Shown: positions 34,388 to 42,073 of the stretch, piece by piece
Numbering within the stretch: the stretch's first letter is position 1
Layout: each line of letters begins with the position of its first letter
Assembly: GCA_965246855.1 (NCBI GenBank)
Contig: CBDFFP010000002.1
Location: 186,001-250,000 of the forward strand
DNA from: UBA1952 sp965246855
GTDB lineage: Bacteria > Bacteroidota > Bacteroidia > Chitinophagales > Chitinophagaceae
Length of the DNA: 64,000 nucleotides
Direction of reading: 5' to 3'
Notes under the pieces: model-generated
What the model saw: the letters and a program-made list of their open reading frames with translations, nothing else
The model's database searches: none
What the model was told of the DNA's origin: nothing
Program-made: the position numbers and the translations under genes

Positions 34388-35335
34388 TCACAACTTCAAC
34401 TTATCCAGGATCCGCTCCAAATCCTCGTCGTTGTAGAATTCAATATTGATAGTGCCCTTGCCGTTCTTCTTCCTATCCAACCGCACTTTGGTAGAAAAAT
34501 GCGAGGAAATACTGTCTTGAATCCGGCGATAAACAGGCGACAAAACCGGCTGCGGCGCACCGCTGTTTCCGCCGCCCATTTCCTTCGGCTCTTCGGAAAG
34601 ATTTTTCACCAACGCTTCTGTTTGCCGTACCGAAAGACCTTTCTCTAAAGTTTCGCGGAAGGCATAAAGCTGTTGATCCACATGCTCCAAACCAATCAGC
34701 GCGCGGGCGTGGCCCATACTCAGCGAGCCGTCGCGCACCGCTTTTTGCACGTCCGGCGGCAGGCGTAAAAGGCGGAGATAATTGGCTACCGTGCTGCGCT
34801 CTTTCTTCATGCGCTCGGCCACCATTTCCTGCGTCAGCCCTACTTCGTCCATCAGGCGTTTGTAGGAAAGCGCAATTTCAATGGCGTTGAGGTTTTCGCG
34901 TTGCAGGTTTTCCAGCAAGGCCATCTCCAGCAACCCCTGGTCGTCCGTGGTGCGGACGTAAGCCGGAATATCCCGCAGGCCCGCCATCTTCGCGGCCCGC
35001 CAGCGGCGCTCGCCCGCGATGAGCATGTAGCGGCCATTCGGCAACCGGGAGACCGTAATGGGCTGCACAATGTCGTGCAAGGCAATGGAATCGGCCAGTT
35101 CCTGAAGCGCCGTTTCGTCAAAGTCGCGGCGCGGCTGTTTTGGGTTGGGGTCAATCTTGTCCACCGGAACGCGGAACGTACCTGCCGAGTCGGCGGGCGC
35201 AGGCAGCGGACTACTGGAAAGCGCGGGCGCGTCCATTGAGGTGCGCAGGTCTTCGTCGATGTTGGAAAGCAGGGCACGGATGCCTTTTCCGAGCGCCTGT
35301 TTGCCCTTCGCGTTGGTAGGATTAGGTGTTGCCAT
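34388..35335 (-). CDS. parB: Chromosome partitioning protein ParB
   Basis: 315 residues. Nuclease-fold N-terminal domain with the CTP-binding GERRWRAA motif, then a helix-turn-helix region (LTQEMVAERMKKERSTVANYLRLLRLP) that reads parS, and a C-terminal dimerisation domain ending in LERILDKLKL. It loads onto DNA around parS as a CTP-dependent clamp and works with ParA to segregate the chromosome. It overlaps parA by 14 bases, so the two are one operon. Half-parS-like repeats lie about 130 bases upstream of the parA start. Confidence 0.95.
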   Translation of the reverse strand: MATPNPTNAKGKQALGKGIRALLSNIDEDLRTSMDAPALSSSPLPAPADSAGTFRVPVDKIDPNPKQPRRDFDETALQELADSIALHDIVQPITVSRLPNGRYMLIAGERRWRAAKMAGLRDIPAYVRTTDDQGLLEMALLENLQRENLNAIEIALSYKRLMDEVGLTQEMVAERMKKERSTVANYLRLLRLPPDVQKAVRDGSLSMGHARALIGLEHVDQQLYAFRETLEKGLSVRQTEALVKNLSEEPKEMGGGNSGAPQPVLSPVYRRIQDSISSHFSTKVRLDRKKNGKGTINIEFYNDEDLERILDKLKL

Positions 35336-36143
35336 GGCCTGCTTCGTCGAGGAGCGATTCCTCTGTTTTGGTCGGCGTCAGGTTGTTCTTTTGCAGAATT
35401 TCCTTTGCCAGGTTAAGGTAATTAATGGCTCCGGTACTGTCGGCATCATACATCAGCGCGGGCTTCCCGAAAGAAGGCGCTTCGCCGAGGCGTGTGTTGC
35501 GGTGGATAATCGTGTTGAAAACAAGGTCGCCAAAGTGGGCTTTAATTTCTTCCACCACTTGGTTGCTGAGGCGCAAACGACCATCGTACATCGTCATCAG
35601 GATGCCTTCAATTTCCAGCCCGGCGTTGATGCGCGTCTGCACAATCTTAATCGTGTTCAGAAGCTTGCCCAAACCTTCAAGGGCGAAGTATTCACACTGC
35701 ACGGGAATCACCACGGCGTCGGCGGCAGTAAGCGCGTTCACGGTAATCAGGCCGAGCGACGGCGAGCAATCCACGATGATAAAATCAAAATCAGCGCGGA
35801 TGCCTTCCAGTGCGTTACGCAATACCTGCTCGCGGCGGGGGTGATTAATCAACTCAATCTCCGCTCCCACAAGGTCAAGGTGCGAAGGAATCAGAAAGAG
35901 GTTTGGCGTCTCGGTTTCAAGAATGATATTGGCCGCCGGCACTTCGTTCACCATCGAGTCGTAGAGCGAATGACTCATGTCGCGCAGGTCAAAGCCATTT
36001 CCGGTGGTGCTGTTGGCTTGCGGGTCGGCATCCACCAGCAGCGTTTTATACTCCAGAATGGCAAGTGAAGCGGCCAGATTAATAGCAGTTGTCGTTTTCC
36101 CGACACCGCCTTTCTGATTGGCTACGGCAATAATTTTACCCAT
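35322..36143 (-). CDS. parA: Chromosome partitioning ATPase ParA (Soj)
   Basis: 273 residues from the ATG at 36143. The deviant Walker A motif KGGVGKTT is at about residues 11-18 right after IIAVANQ, with DADPQANST and later VDCSPSLGLITVNAL (Walker B region). It forms ATP-dependent dimers on the nucleoid and is stimulated by ParB. It is first in the parAB operon. An alternative GTG seven codons upstream is possible but not needed. The intergenic region upstream (36144-36320) holds four phased GTTCCAC repeats. Confidence 0.95.
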   Translation of the reverse strand: MGKIIAVANQKGGVGKTTTAINLAASLAILEYKTLLVDADPQANSTTGNGFDLRDMSHSLYDSMVNEVPAANIILETETPNLFLIPSHLDLVGAEIELINHPRREQVLRNALEGIRADFDFIIVDCSPSLGLITVNALTAADAVVIPVQCEYFALEGLGKLLNTIKIVQTRINAGLEIEGILMTMYDGRLRLSNQVVEEIKAHFGDLVFNTIIHRNTRLGEAPSFGKPALMYDADSTGAINYLNLAKEILQKNNLTPTKTEESLLDEAGHGNT

Positions 36144-36274
36144 TGTTATTGATATAGGTCCCACCGCCGGAAAGTGCGTCGGCGTCTGCTGATACAGTTC
36201 GTCTAAAATTCAAAGCGTTCGTCCCGTCGTGCTAAATCGTTTCTCCCCTCAAAGAGCAGCTTTGTACAAAGCAT

Positions 36275-36314
36275 GTTCCACGGGCGTTCCACGATGTTTC
36301 ACGAATGTTCCACA
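36275..36314. promoter_or_regulatory. Four helically phased half-parS-like direct repeats
   Basis: GTTCCAC at 36276-36282, 36287-36293 and 36308-36314, and GTTTCAC at 36297-36303. Start-to-start spacing is 11, 10 and 11 bases, one DNA turn each. Each resembles one arm of the parS palindrome TGTTTCACGTGAAACA. Possible ParB or other regulator site upstream of parA. Confidence 0.5.
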
Positions 36315-36402
36315 AACTTACAACCCATTTCTCTATAAACCGCAAATCGGAAAAAGAATTTTTTCGGGGCGATTTTGAGGAGATTTCCAAGTGCTTTTTC
36401 TT

Positions 36403-36580
36403 TTCTCGCAGAGGTACGGAGACGCAGCCATTTTTTGTCATTCCCGAAGAGAATCTGGGCCTGCTCCGACATTTATCGTCGGGGCGCTGCCTTCGGCCCG
36501 GGCTATCCGCTGCTATCTTTTTGCCCCACCTCACAAACAAAAGCCCACGCCGCAAAAAGGATATCCGCTGCTATCCCTAG
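36403..36580. repeat. Dispersed repeat words (TATCCGCTGCTATC)
   Basis: TATCCGCTGCTATC occurs at about 36503-36516 and 36562-36575, with AGACGCAG words shared with about 18842-18875. No gene is visible in this part of the 740-base gap upstream of parA. Confidence 0.45.
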
Positions 36581-36636
36581 CGCGGTGATTTGGCGGCTCT
36601 TGCTTGAAAAGAGAAATCAAGGTAGATAGACGCACG

Positions 36637-36704
36637 CCCGGCGCTACCGCACCGGGTACTGTGCATGCCGTGTAGTGATCAGTACCCGGTGCGGTAGCGC
36701 CGGG
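36637..36704. repeat. 24-base perfect inverted repeat, long hairpin
   Basis: CCCGGCGCTACCGCACCGGG plus TACT at 36637-36660 pairs exactly with 36681-36704 around 20 bases. It is a small miniature-element-like hairpin between parA and the KdnB-like gene. Confidence 0.75.
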
Positions 36705-36736
36705 TATTATGTTCCGCGCTGTTAAAATAACGCAGG

Positions 36737-36868
36737 TCATTGCGAGCGCAGCGAAGCAACCTGCACAATACGTTGGGCATCTCTATCTGCAAGCACGAAC
36801 TAAACAGCAACCCAAAAGCGGTCAAACCTTGTCACCTCTCTCCCCCGGAGAGGGGTCGGGGGAGAGGC
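36737..36868. repeat. Dispersed repeats: GTCATTGCGAG family and CCTCTCCCCC family
   Basis: GGTCATTGCGAGCGCAGCG with AAGCAACCTGCACAATACG at 36737-36783 recurs at about 55262-55302 and, diverged, at 57408-57507. The CCTCTCCCCC palindrome follows at 36831-36868, just downstream of the KdnB-like gene. Confidence 0.6.
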
Positions 36869-36885
36869 CGAGGGCCGGGGAAAAC

Positions 36886-37959
36886 CTACAACCGCTCGTA
36901 AAGCGCGCGCAGTTTCTCCCGCGTAATCTGCTGTTCCCAATCCTTGCCCAGCGCGTTTTCCCACAGCGGTTTCATGCCGAGCGAGACGTTCAGCATGGTG
37001 TCAAAATCGGCATCACTCAATCCGGCGCACACGCCTTCGGGAATATGGATGTTGTTGCGGCGCACCATTTCCTTAAACTCGGCCACGCCTGCGGGGTAGT
37101 ATTCTTCCAAGTGGTTGAAGACAATGCAGTTGCCAATGCCGTGTTTTGTACCCAGCAGATAGCTCAGTCCGTAGCTCACCGCGTGGGCCACGCCTACCTG
37201 CGAATAAGCGATGCTCATGCCGCCGAAATACGAGGCCATCATCAGCTTCTCGTCGCTTTCATCCGTCCAGTCCGGCGTGAGGAAAATTTCCTGACACAGC
37301 TCCAATGCCTTCTCGCCATAGGCTTTGCTAAACGCATTTAAGTAGGTTCCTTCCAAGCTTTCAACGCAGTGGATATAGCAATCCATGCCCGTGTAAAAAC
37401 GTTGGTTGGTCGGCGCGCCTTTAATCAATTCCGGGTCCAGCACAATCTGGTCAAAAGGCGTGAAATCGGAGTTCATCCCCAGCTTGCGCTCCGGCCCGGT
37501 CAGCACACAAGTGCGGCTTACTTCCGCGCCCGTTCCGGAAAGCGTTGGAATGCCCACCTTGTAAACGCCTGCGTATTTCACCAAATCCCAACCCTGATAA
37601 TCCTGCGCTTTTCCGGGGTTTGTCATCATTAGGGAAACGGCCTTTGCCAAGTCCACCACCGAGCCGCCACCGATGCCGATAATCCCGGAAACGGTTCCAA
37701 ACTCTTGTTTCAATTCCGTCGCGATTGCGTCCACATAGCTCGTCTTCGGCTCGTGGGTTACGTCGGCGATAACCAACTTGTCTTTTCCCCGAAGGGGAAT
37801 GCGTGCTTGAAGCGCGGCATCGTCCCGGAAATGGTCGTCCAGAAGAAACACCATCGGCGCTTCGCCGTTGCGGCGGGGTTGCAGGATGCCGTCCAGTTGA
37901 TTGAAAGAACCACGTCCATACACGACGTAGTCCACCATTTTGAAGTTGCGAAAAGTCAT
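36886..37959 (-). CDS. kdnB: Iron-containing alcohol dehydrogenase, KdnB-like Kdo 8-oxidase
   Basis: 357 residues from the ATG at 37959. The Fe-dependent alcohol dehydrogenase fold is shown by GIGGGSVVDLAKA (NAD-binding loop) and the metal ligands in DCYIHCVE, VAHAVSYG and TKHGIGN. The next gene upstream on the same strand is kdsB, the CMP-Kdo synthetase. Shewanella KdnB, which oxidises Kdo at C8 before transamination to 8-amino-Kdo, is encoded beside such a cytidylyltransferase. On that basis I read this as a Kdo 8-oxidase. The partner aminotransferase kdnA is not in this window. If the reading is right, the organism puts 8-amino-Kdo in its lipopolysaccharide core. A different alcohol dehydrogenase is possible. 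Confidence 0.7.
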   Translation of the reverse strand: MTFRNFKMVDYVVYGRGSFNQLDGILQPRRNGEAPMVFLLDDHFRDDAALQARIPLRGKDKLVIADVTHEPKTSYVDAIATELKQEFGTVSGIIGIGGGSVVDLAKAVSLMMTNPGKAQDYQGWDLVKYAGVYKVGIPTLSGTGAEVSRTCVLTGPERKLGMNSDFTPFDQIVLDPELIKGAPTNQRFYTGMDCYIHCVESLEGTYLNAFSKAYGEKALELCQEIFLTPDWTDESDEKLMMASYFGGMSIAYSQVGVAHAVSYGLSYLLGTKHGIGNCIVFNHLEEYYPAGVAEFKEMVRRNNIHIPEGVCAGLSDADFDTMLNVSLGMKPLWENALGKDWEQQITREKLRALYERL

Positions 37960-38000
37960 TTGAATCAGGGGTGAGGAGTGAGGAATGGAAAGATAGGACT

Positions 38001-38738
38001 TCACTGTTTTTCTTGAAGCAAAGCTTCTGCCCGCACGATGTCTTCGGGATGGTCAATCTCCACGCCCATGTAGCTCGTAATGGCCATGCGCAACGGAACG
38101 CCATGCTCCAGGAAACGCAGGCATTCAATCTTCTCGGTGCGCTCTAGCGGCGTGGGTTCCCAGCGCGTAAACTGAATCAGCGCTTCCTTCCGAAAGGCAT
38201 ACACACCGATATGTTCATAGTACGGCAGCTTGGCGCTTTCGTCGCGCACATAGGGAATGGGACTGCGGGAGAAAAACAACGCATTGCCGCGCAAATCCAG
38301 CGCCACTTTCACGTAGTTGGGGTCTGCGATGAGTTGCGGGTCTTTCAGCTCCTGCACCAGCGAAGCGACCTGAACGTGCAAAGCATCTTCTCCATCAAAA
38401 AGAGAAAGCAGTTGCGCCAGTGGCTCACGCTGCACAAAAGGTTCGTCGCCCTGAATGTTCACAAACACATCGGCGGCGCGGTCGGCAGCGGCTTCGGCAA
38501 TGCGATCCGTTCCGCTTTCAAAGGCGCGTGTACTGCGAAAAACATTTCCCCCCGCCGCGCGGATTTCTGCGTCTATCTCGTCGCTGTCCGTTACTACAAC
38601 CACTTCCTCAAAAAGACCCGTCGCCAGCGCCGATTCATACGTCCGGCGAATAACGGATTTCCCGGCAATTTGGGCCAGCATTTTGCGGGGAAAACGACTG
38701 GCATCAATGCGGGCGGGGATCAGGGCGATGAAGCGCAT
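38001..38738 (-). CDS. kdsB: 3-deoxy-manno-octulosonate cytidylyltransferase
   Basis: 245 residues, the normal size. It activates Kdo (or 8-amino-Kdo) with CTP for transfer to lipid A, in the cytoplasm. IPARIDASRFPRKML at residues 7-21 is the nucleotide-binding loop. FVNIQGDEPFV, FFSRSPIPYVR and EKIECLRFLEHG are all canonical. It lies 41 bases upstream of the KdnB-like gene on the same strand, probably one operon. The pairing suggests that the true substrate may be 8-amino-3,8-dideoxy-Kdo. Confidence 0.93.
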   Translation of the reverse strand: MRFIALIPARIDASRFPRKMLAQIAGKSVIRRTYESALATGLFEEVVVVTDSDEIDAEIRAAGGNVFRSTRAFESGTDRIAEAAADRAADVFVNIQGDEPFVQREPLAQLLSLFDGEDALHVQVASLVQELKDPQLIADPNYVKVALDLRGNALFFSRSPIPYVRDESAKLPYYEHIGVYAFRKEALIQFTRWEPTPLERTEKIECLRFLEHGVPLRMAITSYMGVEIDHPEDIVRAEALLQEKQ

Positions 38739-38804
38739 GAGGCAATGAATAATGAGTAATGAACAATGAATAATGGCTTTTCATTTGACCTTCACAGGCG
38801 CCTT

Positions 38805-39215
38805 CTATCCCATCTGGCCTAATGATCTATAGCTCATGGTCCATGCTGCAACTGCGCTCCAGGCGGCAATAAAAAGCAGTCCACCGATAGGCGTAATAAT
38901 GCCAACCGGGCCGAGACCTACACCTTGATTTTTGAGGAAAACAAGCAAGTAAATGCTACCGCTGAAAAGCACAATCCCAAGCGCGAAAAGTAGCGTGGCA
39001 ACGCGCAAAGCTTTGGCTGGGCGAAAAGTGTAAAGAACACCTGTTACGAGCAGCGCGAAGCTGTGATAAAACTGATAGCGCACGCCGGTTTCAAAGGTTA
39101 GAATCTGGTCGGGAGAAAGAATATTTTTCAGCGCGTGCGCACCGAAAGCACCGAGCATTACGGCAAGCGCCGCAAACACACTTCCCCAAAGCAGCGCCGG
39201 ACGATAGAGCGTCAT
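38805..39215 (-). CDS. DUF423 small integral membrane protein
   Basis: 136 residues with four hydrophobic helices. The N-terminus (LYRPALLWGSVFAALAVMLGAFGAHALK) and the later QFYHSFALLVTGVLY and FSGSIYLLVF segments match the DUF423/YgdD family of inner-membrane proteins, whose function is not known. The ATG at 39215 overlaps the aroK stop (ATGA), so it is translationally coupled to aroK. A reading frame open upstream to 39440 is only the complement of the aroK gene. It ends the thioesterase-cinA-aroK operon. Confidence 0.85.
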   Translation of the reverse strand: MTLYRPALLWGSVFAALAVMLGAFGAHALKNILSPDQILTFETGVRYQFYHSFALLVTGVLYTFRPAKALRVATLLFALGIVLFSGSIYLLVFLKNQGVGLGPVGIITPIGGLLFIAAWSAVAAWTMSYRSLGQMG

Positions 39216-39736
39216 AAGGCGGCGAAGATAGCTTCCGACAAGCCTTCTGCCGGAAGGGTGTGATGGGCTTTCTGGTAGAAAGTTTCGCGCACATGGAGCG
39301 TTTGTAAAAGCTTCTCCAACAAGGATTCTTCCGAAAGATTTTGAAGCAGGGGACGCACATCCTTTTGGGCCAAGATACGTTGGGTCAGCAACGTCACTGG
39401 TGCTTTCAAATACACCACCGTTCCGGCACGCAGCATCCACTTCAGATTCTCGCCGAAGCAGGGCGTTCCGCCGCCAGTGGCAAGAATAAAAGGTGTTTTC
39501 TTTTGAAGAATGCCCTGCAACATCTTCGCTTCCCTTTGCCTAAACCCCACTTCTCCTTCAGCGCGGAAAAGGTTGAGAACAGATTTTCCGGCAGCAACTT
39601 CTATTTCGCGGTCTAAGTCAATCATCTCCCGGCTCCATGCCGTCGCTAAATGTTGTGCCCAAAAGCTTTTCCCGGCGCCAGGCATACCAATGAGAATCAG
39701 TGGGCGGGAGAACACGTTTCCGGGACCGGTTTTCAT
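39212..39736 (-). CDS. aroK: Shikimate kinase
   Basis: 174 residues. It phosphorylates shikimate with ATP in the pathway to aromatic amino acids. Walker A is GMPGAGKS at residues 17-24; DLDREIEV and the FRQRE segment bind shikimate, and TGGGTP is the GGG substrate loop. DVRPLL is the lid. It starts 17 bases after the cinA stop and overlaps DUF423 by four bases, all on one transcript. The other shikimate genes are not nearby. Confidence 0.95.
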   Translation of the reverse strand: MKTGPGNVFSRPLILIGMPGAGKSFWAQHLATAWSREMIDLDREIEVAAGKSVLNLFRAEGEVGFRQREAKMLQGILQKKTPFILATGGGTPCFGENLKWMLRAGTVVYLKAPVTLLTQRILAQKDVRPLLQNLSEESLLEKLLQTLHVRETFYQKAHHTLPAEGLSEAIFAAL

Positions 39737-39752
39737 GGGGAGAAAAGGTCTT

Positions 39753-41030
39753 TTAATTCTTTTCTTCCTCCGCCATTTTCTCTCGCAAAAACCGGATAAT
39801 CATCAGGAACGCATTCTGCACCGCCAGCTCTTTGTTACGAATTCTGTCAGAAGCGAAGCGGAAGGTTTTGGTCGCTGATTTTTCGCCCATTGCAATGGCC
39901 ATGCACACCGTGCCGCCGGGCGCTTTATCGTCGCCTTTACCGTCCAGCCAGCCGGTGATGCCGAAACCTATATCCGCCTTCAACACCTTCGCCGCACCTT
40001 GCGCCATTTCCAGCGCTACTTCCTCGCTCACGATGCCTTTGGTGTCAATGGTGCTTTGCGCGACGTTCACCAGATTCACTTTCACCTCCGGTTGGTAACA
40101 CACGATGCTGCCTTGCAGATAGCCCGACGCGCCGGGAATCTGCGTTTGCAGGTGCGCAATACAACCACCCGTGCAGCTTTCCGCAAGCGCCAGTTTCCAT
40201 TCTGTTTTCTCCAGAATCTCCGACAGAATTTCCTGCATCGGCAGGTCGCTGCGGGCAACCACATATTTGCTCAGCTTCTCCGAAATCCGGTTGCTCCAGT
40301 CCTGCATTTCTTCCCCAATGCCTTCGCGGTCTCCTTCGTTGCAGGTGAGGCGCAGGCGCAAAAATCCGAGGCTTGGCAAATACGCCAGCCGGATGTGAGC
40401 GGGCAGATTTTCCTCCAACTCTTTTATTTCTTCCGCAATAAAACTTTCGCCTTCGCCGCCCAGTACAATGTTTTGGTATTGCATTGGGCGCAGTGGGAAG
40501 CGTTCTTTCAAGCGGGGAAAAACGCGCTCCTGCATGATGTGAATCATCTCGTGGGGAACGCCGGGCAGCGAGACTAAAATTTTCCCGTCCCGTTCAAACC
40601 ACATACCCGGCGCAGTTCCCATTTCGTTTATCAGAACCGTGCAGGCTTCGGGCACATCGGCTTGTTGGAGATTGCGCTGGAGCATCGGCTTTTTGCGCTT
40701 CTCAAAAAAGCCTTTTACCTGTGCCAAAACGGCTTCGTCGGTGCGCATTCCCGAGTGGAAATATTCCGCCAGCGTGGGCTTGGTAATGTCGTCGGTTGTT
40801 GGGCCGAGTCCGCCAGTCATCAACACCATATCGGCTTTCGGAAGTTCATCATCCAGCGCGCTGAAAATGGCTTCGCGACTGTCGGAAATGGCAATGCGGC
40901 GCAGCACCTGAATGCCCAGCTTGGAAAGCTCCCGTCCCATCCACGCACTGTTGGTATCCACCACCTGCCCGATAAGTAATTCGTCGCCAATGGTAACGAG
41001 TGTAGCGGTTATGTTTTTGGTGTTTTTCAT
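39753..41030 (-). CDS. cinA: CinA-type competence/damage-inducible protein
   Basis: 425 residues, two-domain form. The N-terminal MoCF-like domain has TLVTIGDELLIGQVVDTNSAW and MTGGLGPTTDD. The C-terminal nicotinamide-nucleotide amidase domain has LALAESCTGG and GFGITGWLDG. It probably recycles nicotinamide nucleotides and hydrolyses ADP-ribose-type metabolites. The segment ITGWLDGKGDDKAPGGTV differs from the usual ITGIAGPDGG around the loop, but the rest is normal. It overlaps the upstream thioesterase gene by four bases. Confidence 0.93.
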   Translation of the reverse strand: MKNTKNITATLVTIGDELLIGQVVDTNSAWMGRELSKLGIQVLRRIAISDSREAIFSALDDELPKADMVLMTGGLGPTTDDITKPTLAEYFHSGMRTDEAVLAQVKGFFEKRKKPMLQRNLQQADVPEACTVLINEMGTAPGMWFERDGKILVSLPGVPHEMIHIMQERVFPRLKERFPLRPMQYQNIVLGGEGESFIAEEIKELEENLPAHIRLAYLPSLGFLRLRLTCNEGDREGIGEEMQDWSNRISEKLSKYVVARSDLPMQEILSEILEKTEWKLALAESCTGGCIAHLQTQIPGASGYLQGSIVCYQPEVKVNLVNVAQSTIDTKGIVSEEVALEMAQGAAKVLKADIGFGITGWLDGKGDDKAPGGTVCMAIAMGEKSATKTFRFASDRIRNKELAVQNAFLMIIRFLREKMAEEEKN

Positions 41031-41449
41031 GCGGATTGTTCCGTAAAAAATGGTTTCAACCGCTTGCGCATTTCGGGGTGCATCGTGGTTTTTTCCTTCT
41101 TCGCGCCGTCGTAAAAAACCAGCGAAACGCTGCCGGTGTTCAGGAGCTTTCCTTCTTCGTTAAACACCTCGTGGTGAAACTCTACCTGGCTGCCTTCGGG
41201 CAAGATACGCAGCTCGGTTTTGATGGTCAGCAGGTCGTCGTAGAGGGCTGGGCGCAGGTAGCGGCAGGTCATGGCCGTAACGGGCATCACGATGCCCAAC
41301 GCTTCCAGCTTGCGGTAAGTAAAGCCCAACTGGCGAATGGCTTCGGCGCGACCTATTTCGTAAAACTGCGCGTAGTTGCCGTAATAAACCACGCCCATTT
41401 GGTCGGTTTCGGCATAGCGCACGCGGAGTTGGGTTTGGGAAGTGTACAT
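41027..41449 (-). CDS. Hot-dog fold acyl-CoA thioesterase (YbgC/4-HBT family)
   Basis: 140 residues from the ATG at 41449. The frame is open further, but there it runs through a repeat. The family motif RVRYAETDQMGVVYYGNYAQFYEIGR at residues 10-35 contains the catalytic Asp (ETDQMG). Such enzymes hydrolyse short- or medium-chain acyl-CoA in the cytoplasm. It is first of a four-gene operon with cinA, aroK and DUF423. No tol-pal genes are adjacent, unlike classic ybgC. Confidence 0.9.
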   Translation of the reverse strand: MYTSQTQLRVRYAETDQMGVVYYGNYAQFYEIGRAEAIRQLGFTYRKLEALGIVMPVTAMTCRYLRPALYDDLLTIKTELRILPEGSQVEFHHEVFNEEGKLLNTGSVSLVFYDGAKKEKTTMHPEMRKRLKPFFTEQSA

Positions 41450-41579
41450 GAGCAGGGGCGAATTTCGGGAAATAAAACCCAGAAATCGGACAGCCTTTTT
41501 CCGGTGCCAAATGTCCACGCTGGAAAGCCGGAAACCAAGATTAAAAAATGGCAAAGACTGTTCCGAAAGTGCGCAGGCA

Positions 41580-41775
41580 TCTCGCAAATCTGTAAAACGC
41601 CCACCAATAGCTAAAACGGCGTATACTAGACTTGCGAAACGGTATTTTAAGGCTAAAAAGGGCTTCGCAGATTTGCGAAGCCCCCACCAATAGCTAAAAC
41701 GGCGTATACCAAACCTGCGAAACGGTGTTTTAAGCCAAAACGGCGCTCCGCAGATTTGCGGAACGCTTGCAAAGT
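41580..41775. repeat. Two-copy 83-base repeat with internal hairpins
   Basis: CCACCAATAGCTAAAACGGCG occurs at 41601 and again at 41684, with the following 50 bases also conserved. Each copy carries a hairpin: GCTTCGCA-GATT-TGCGAAGC (41662-41681) and TCCGCA-GATT-TGCGGA (41747-41762). The region upstream of the thioesterase gene holds no other gene. Confidence 0.7.
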
Positions 41776-41868
41776 CTAAAAACGTCCTCCAAATGAAAAA
41801 CAGAAGGCATACTTTCTTCTAAAAATCATTTTTCTTCTCTGGCAGTCGCTTTCACAAACCAAATAAAA

Positions 41869-42036
41869 TCAATCTTCATTCTCTCTTATCTTTTGTTGAT
41901 AAGCGAGACCATTAAGCCCTCTTTTGAGCTTTCCGAAATGCTTGGCAAGGCTCCCTTTTTGAGGTGCTTGCTCCTTTTTTTCGCCCAACAATTTCTTGAG
42001 CTGCGCCGCATTTTTCTGGTTGATTATGATAGTCAT
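41869..42036 (-). CDS. Small basic protein of 55 residues, antitoxin-like
   Basis: An ATG at 42036 after GAAAGAG opens a 55-residue frame to a TGA at 41869. The protein begins MTIIINQKNAAQLKKLLG and continues with a Lys-rich, likely helical part (LAKHFGKLKRGLNGLAYQQKI). The short beta-start followed by helix recalls small antitoxins of type II systems in Bacteroidota, but no toxin gene is next to it: a repeat lies downstream and the SDR gene upstream. It may be an orphan antitoxin or a decayed pair. Confidence is limited by its size. Confidence 0.45.
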   Translation of the reverse strand: MTIIINQKNAAQLKKLLGEKKEQAPQKGSLAKHFGKLKRGLNGLAYQQKIRENED

Positions 42037-42073
42037 CTCTTTCAATTTTTATTTTGGAAAAAGGAATCAAAAA

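Noticed and set aside
36275..36314. Canonical parS
   Set aside because: No full TGTTTCACGTGAAACA palindrome; only direct half-sites, so reported as half-site repeats.
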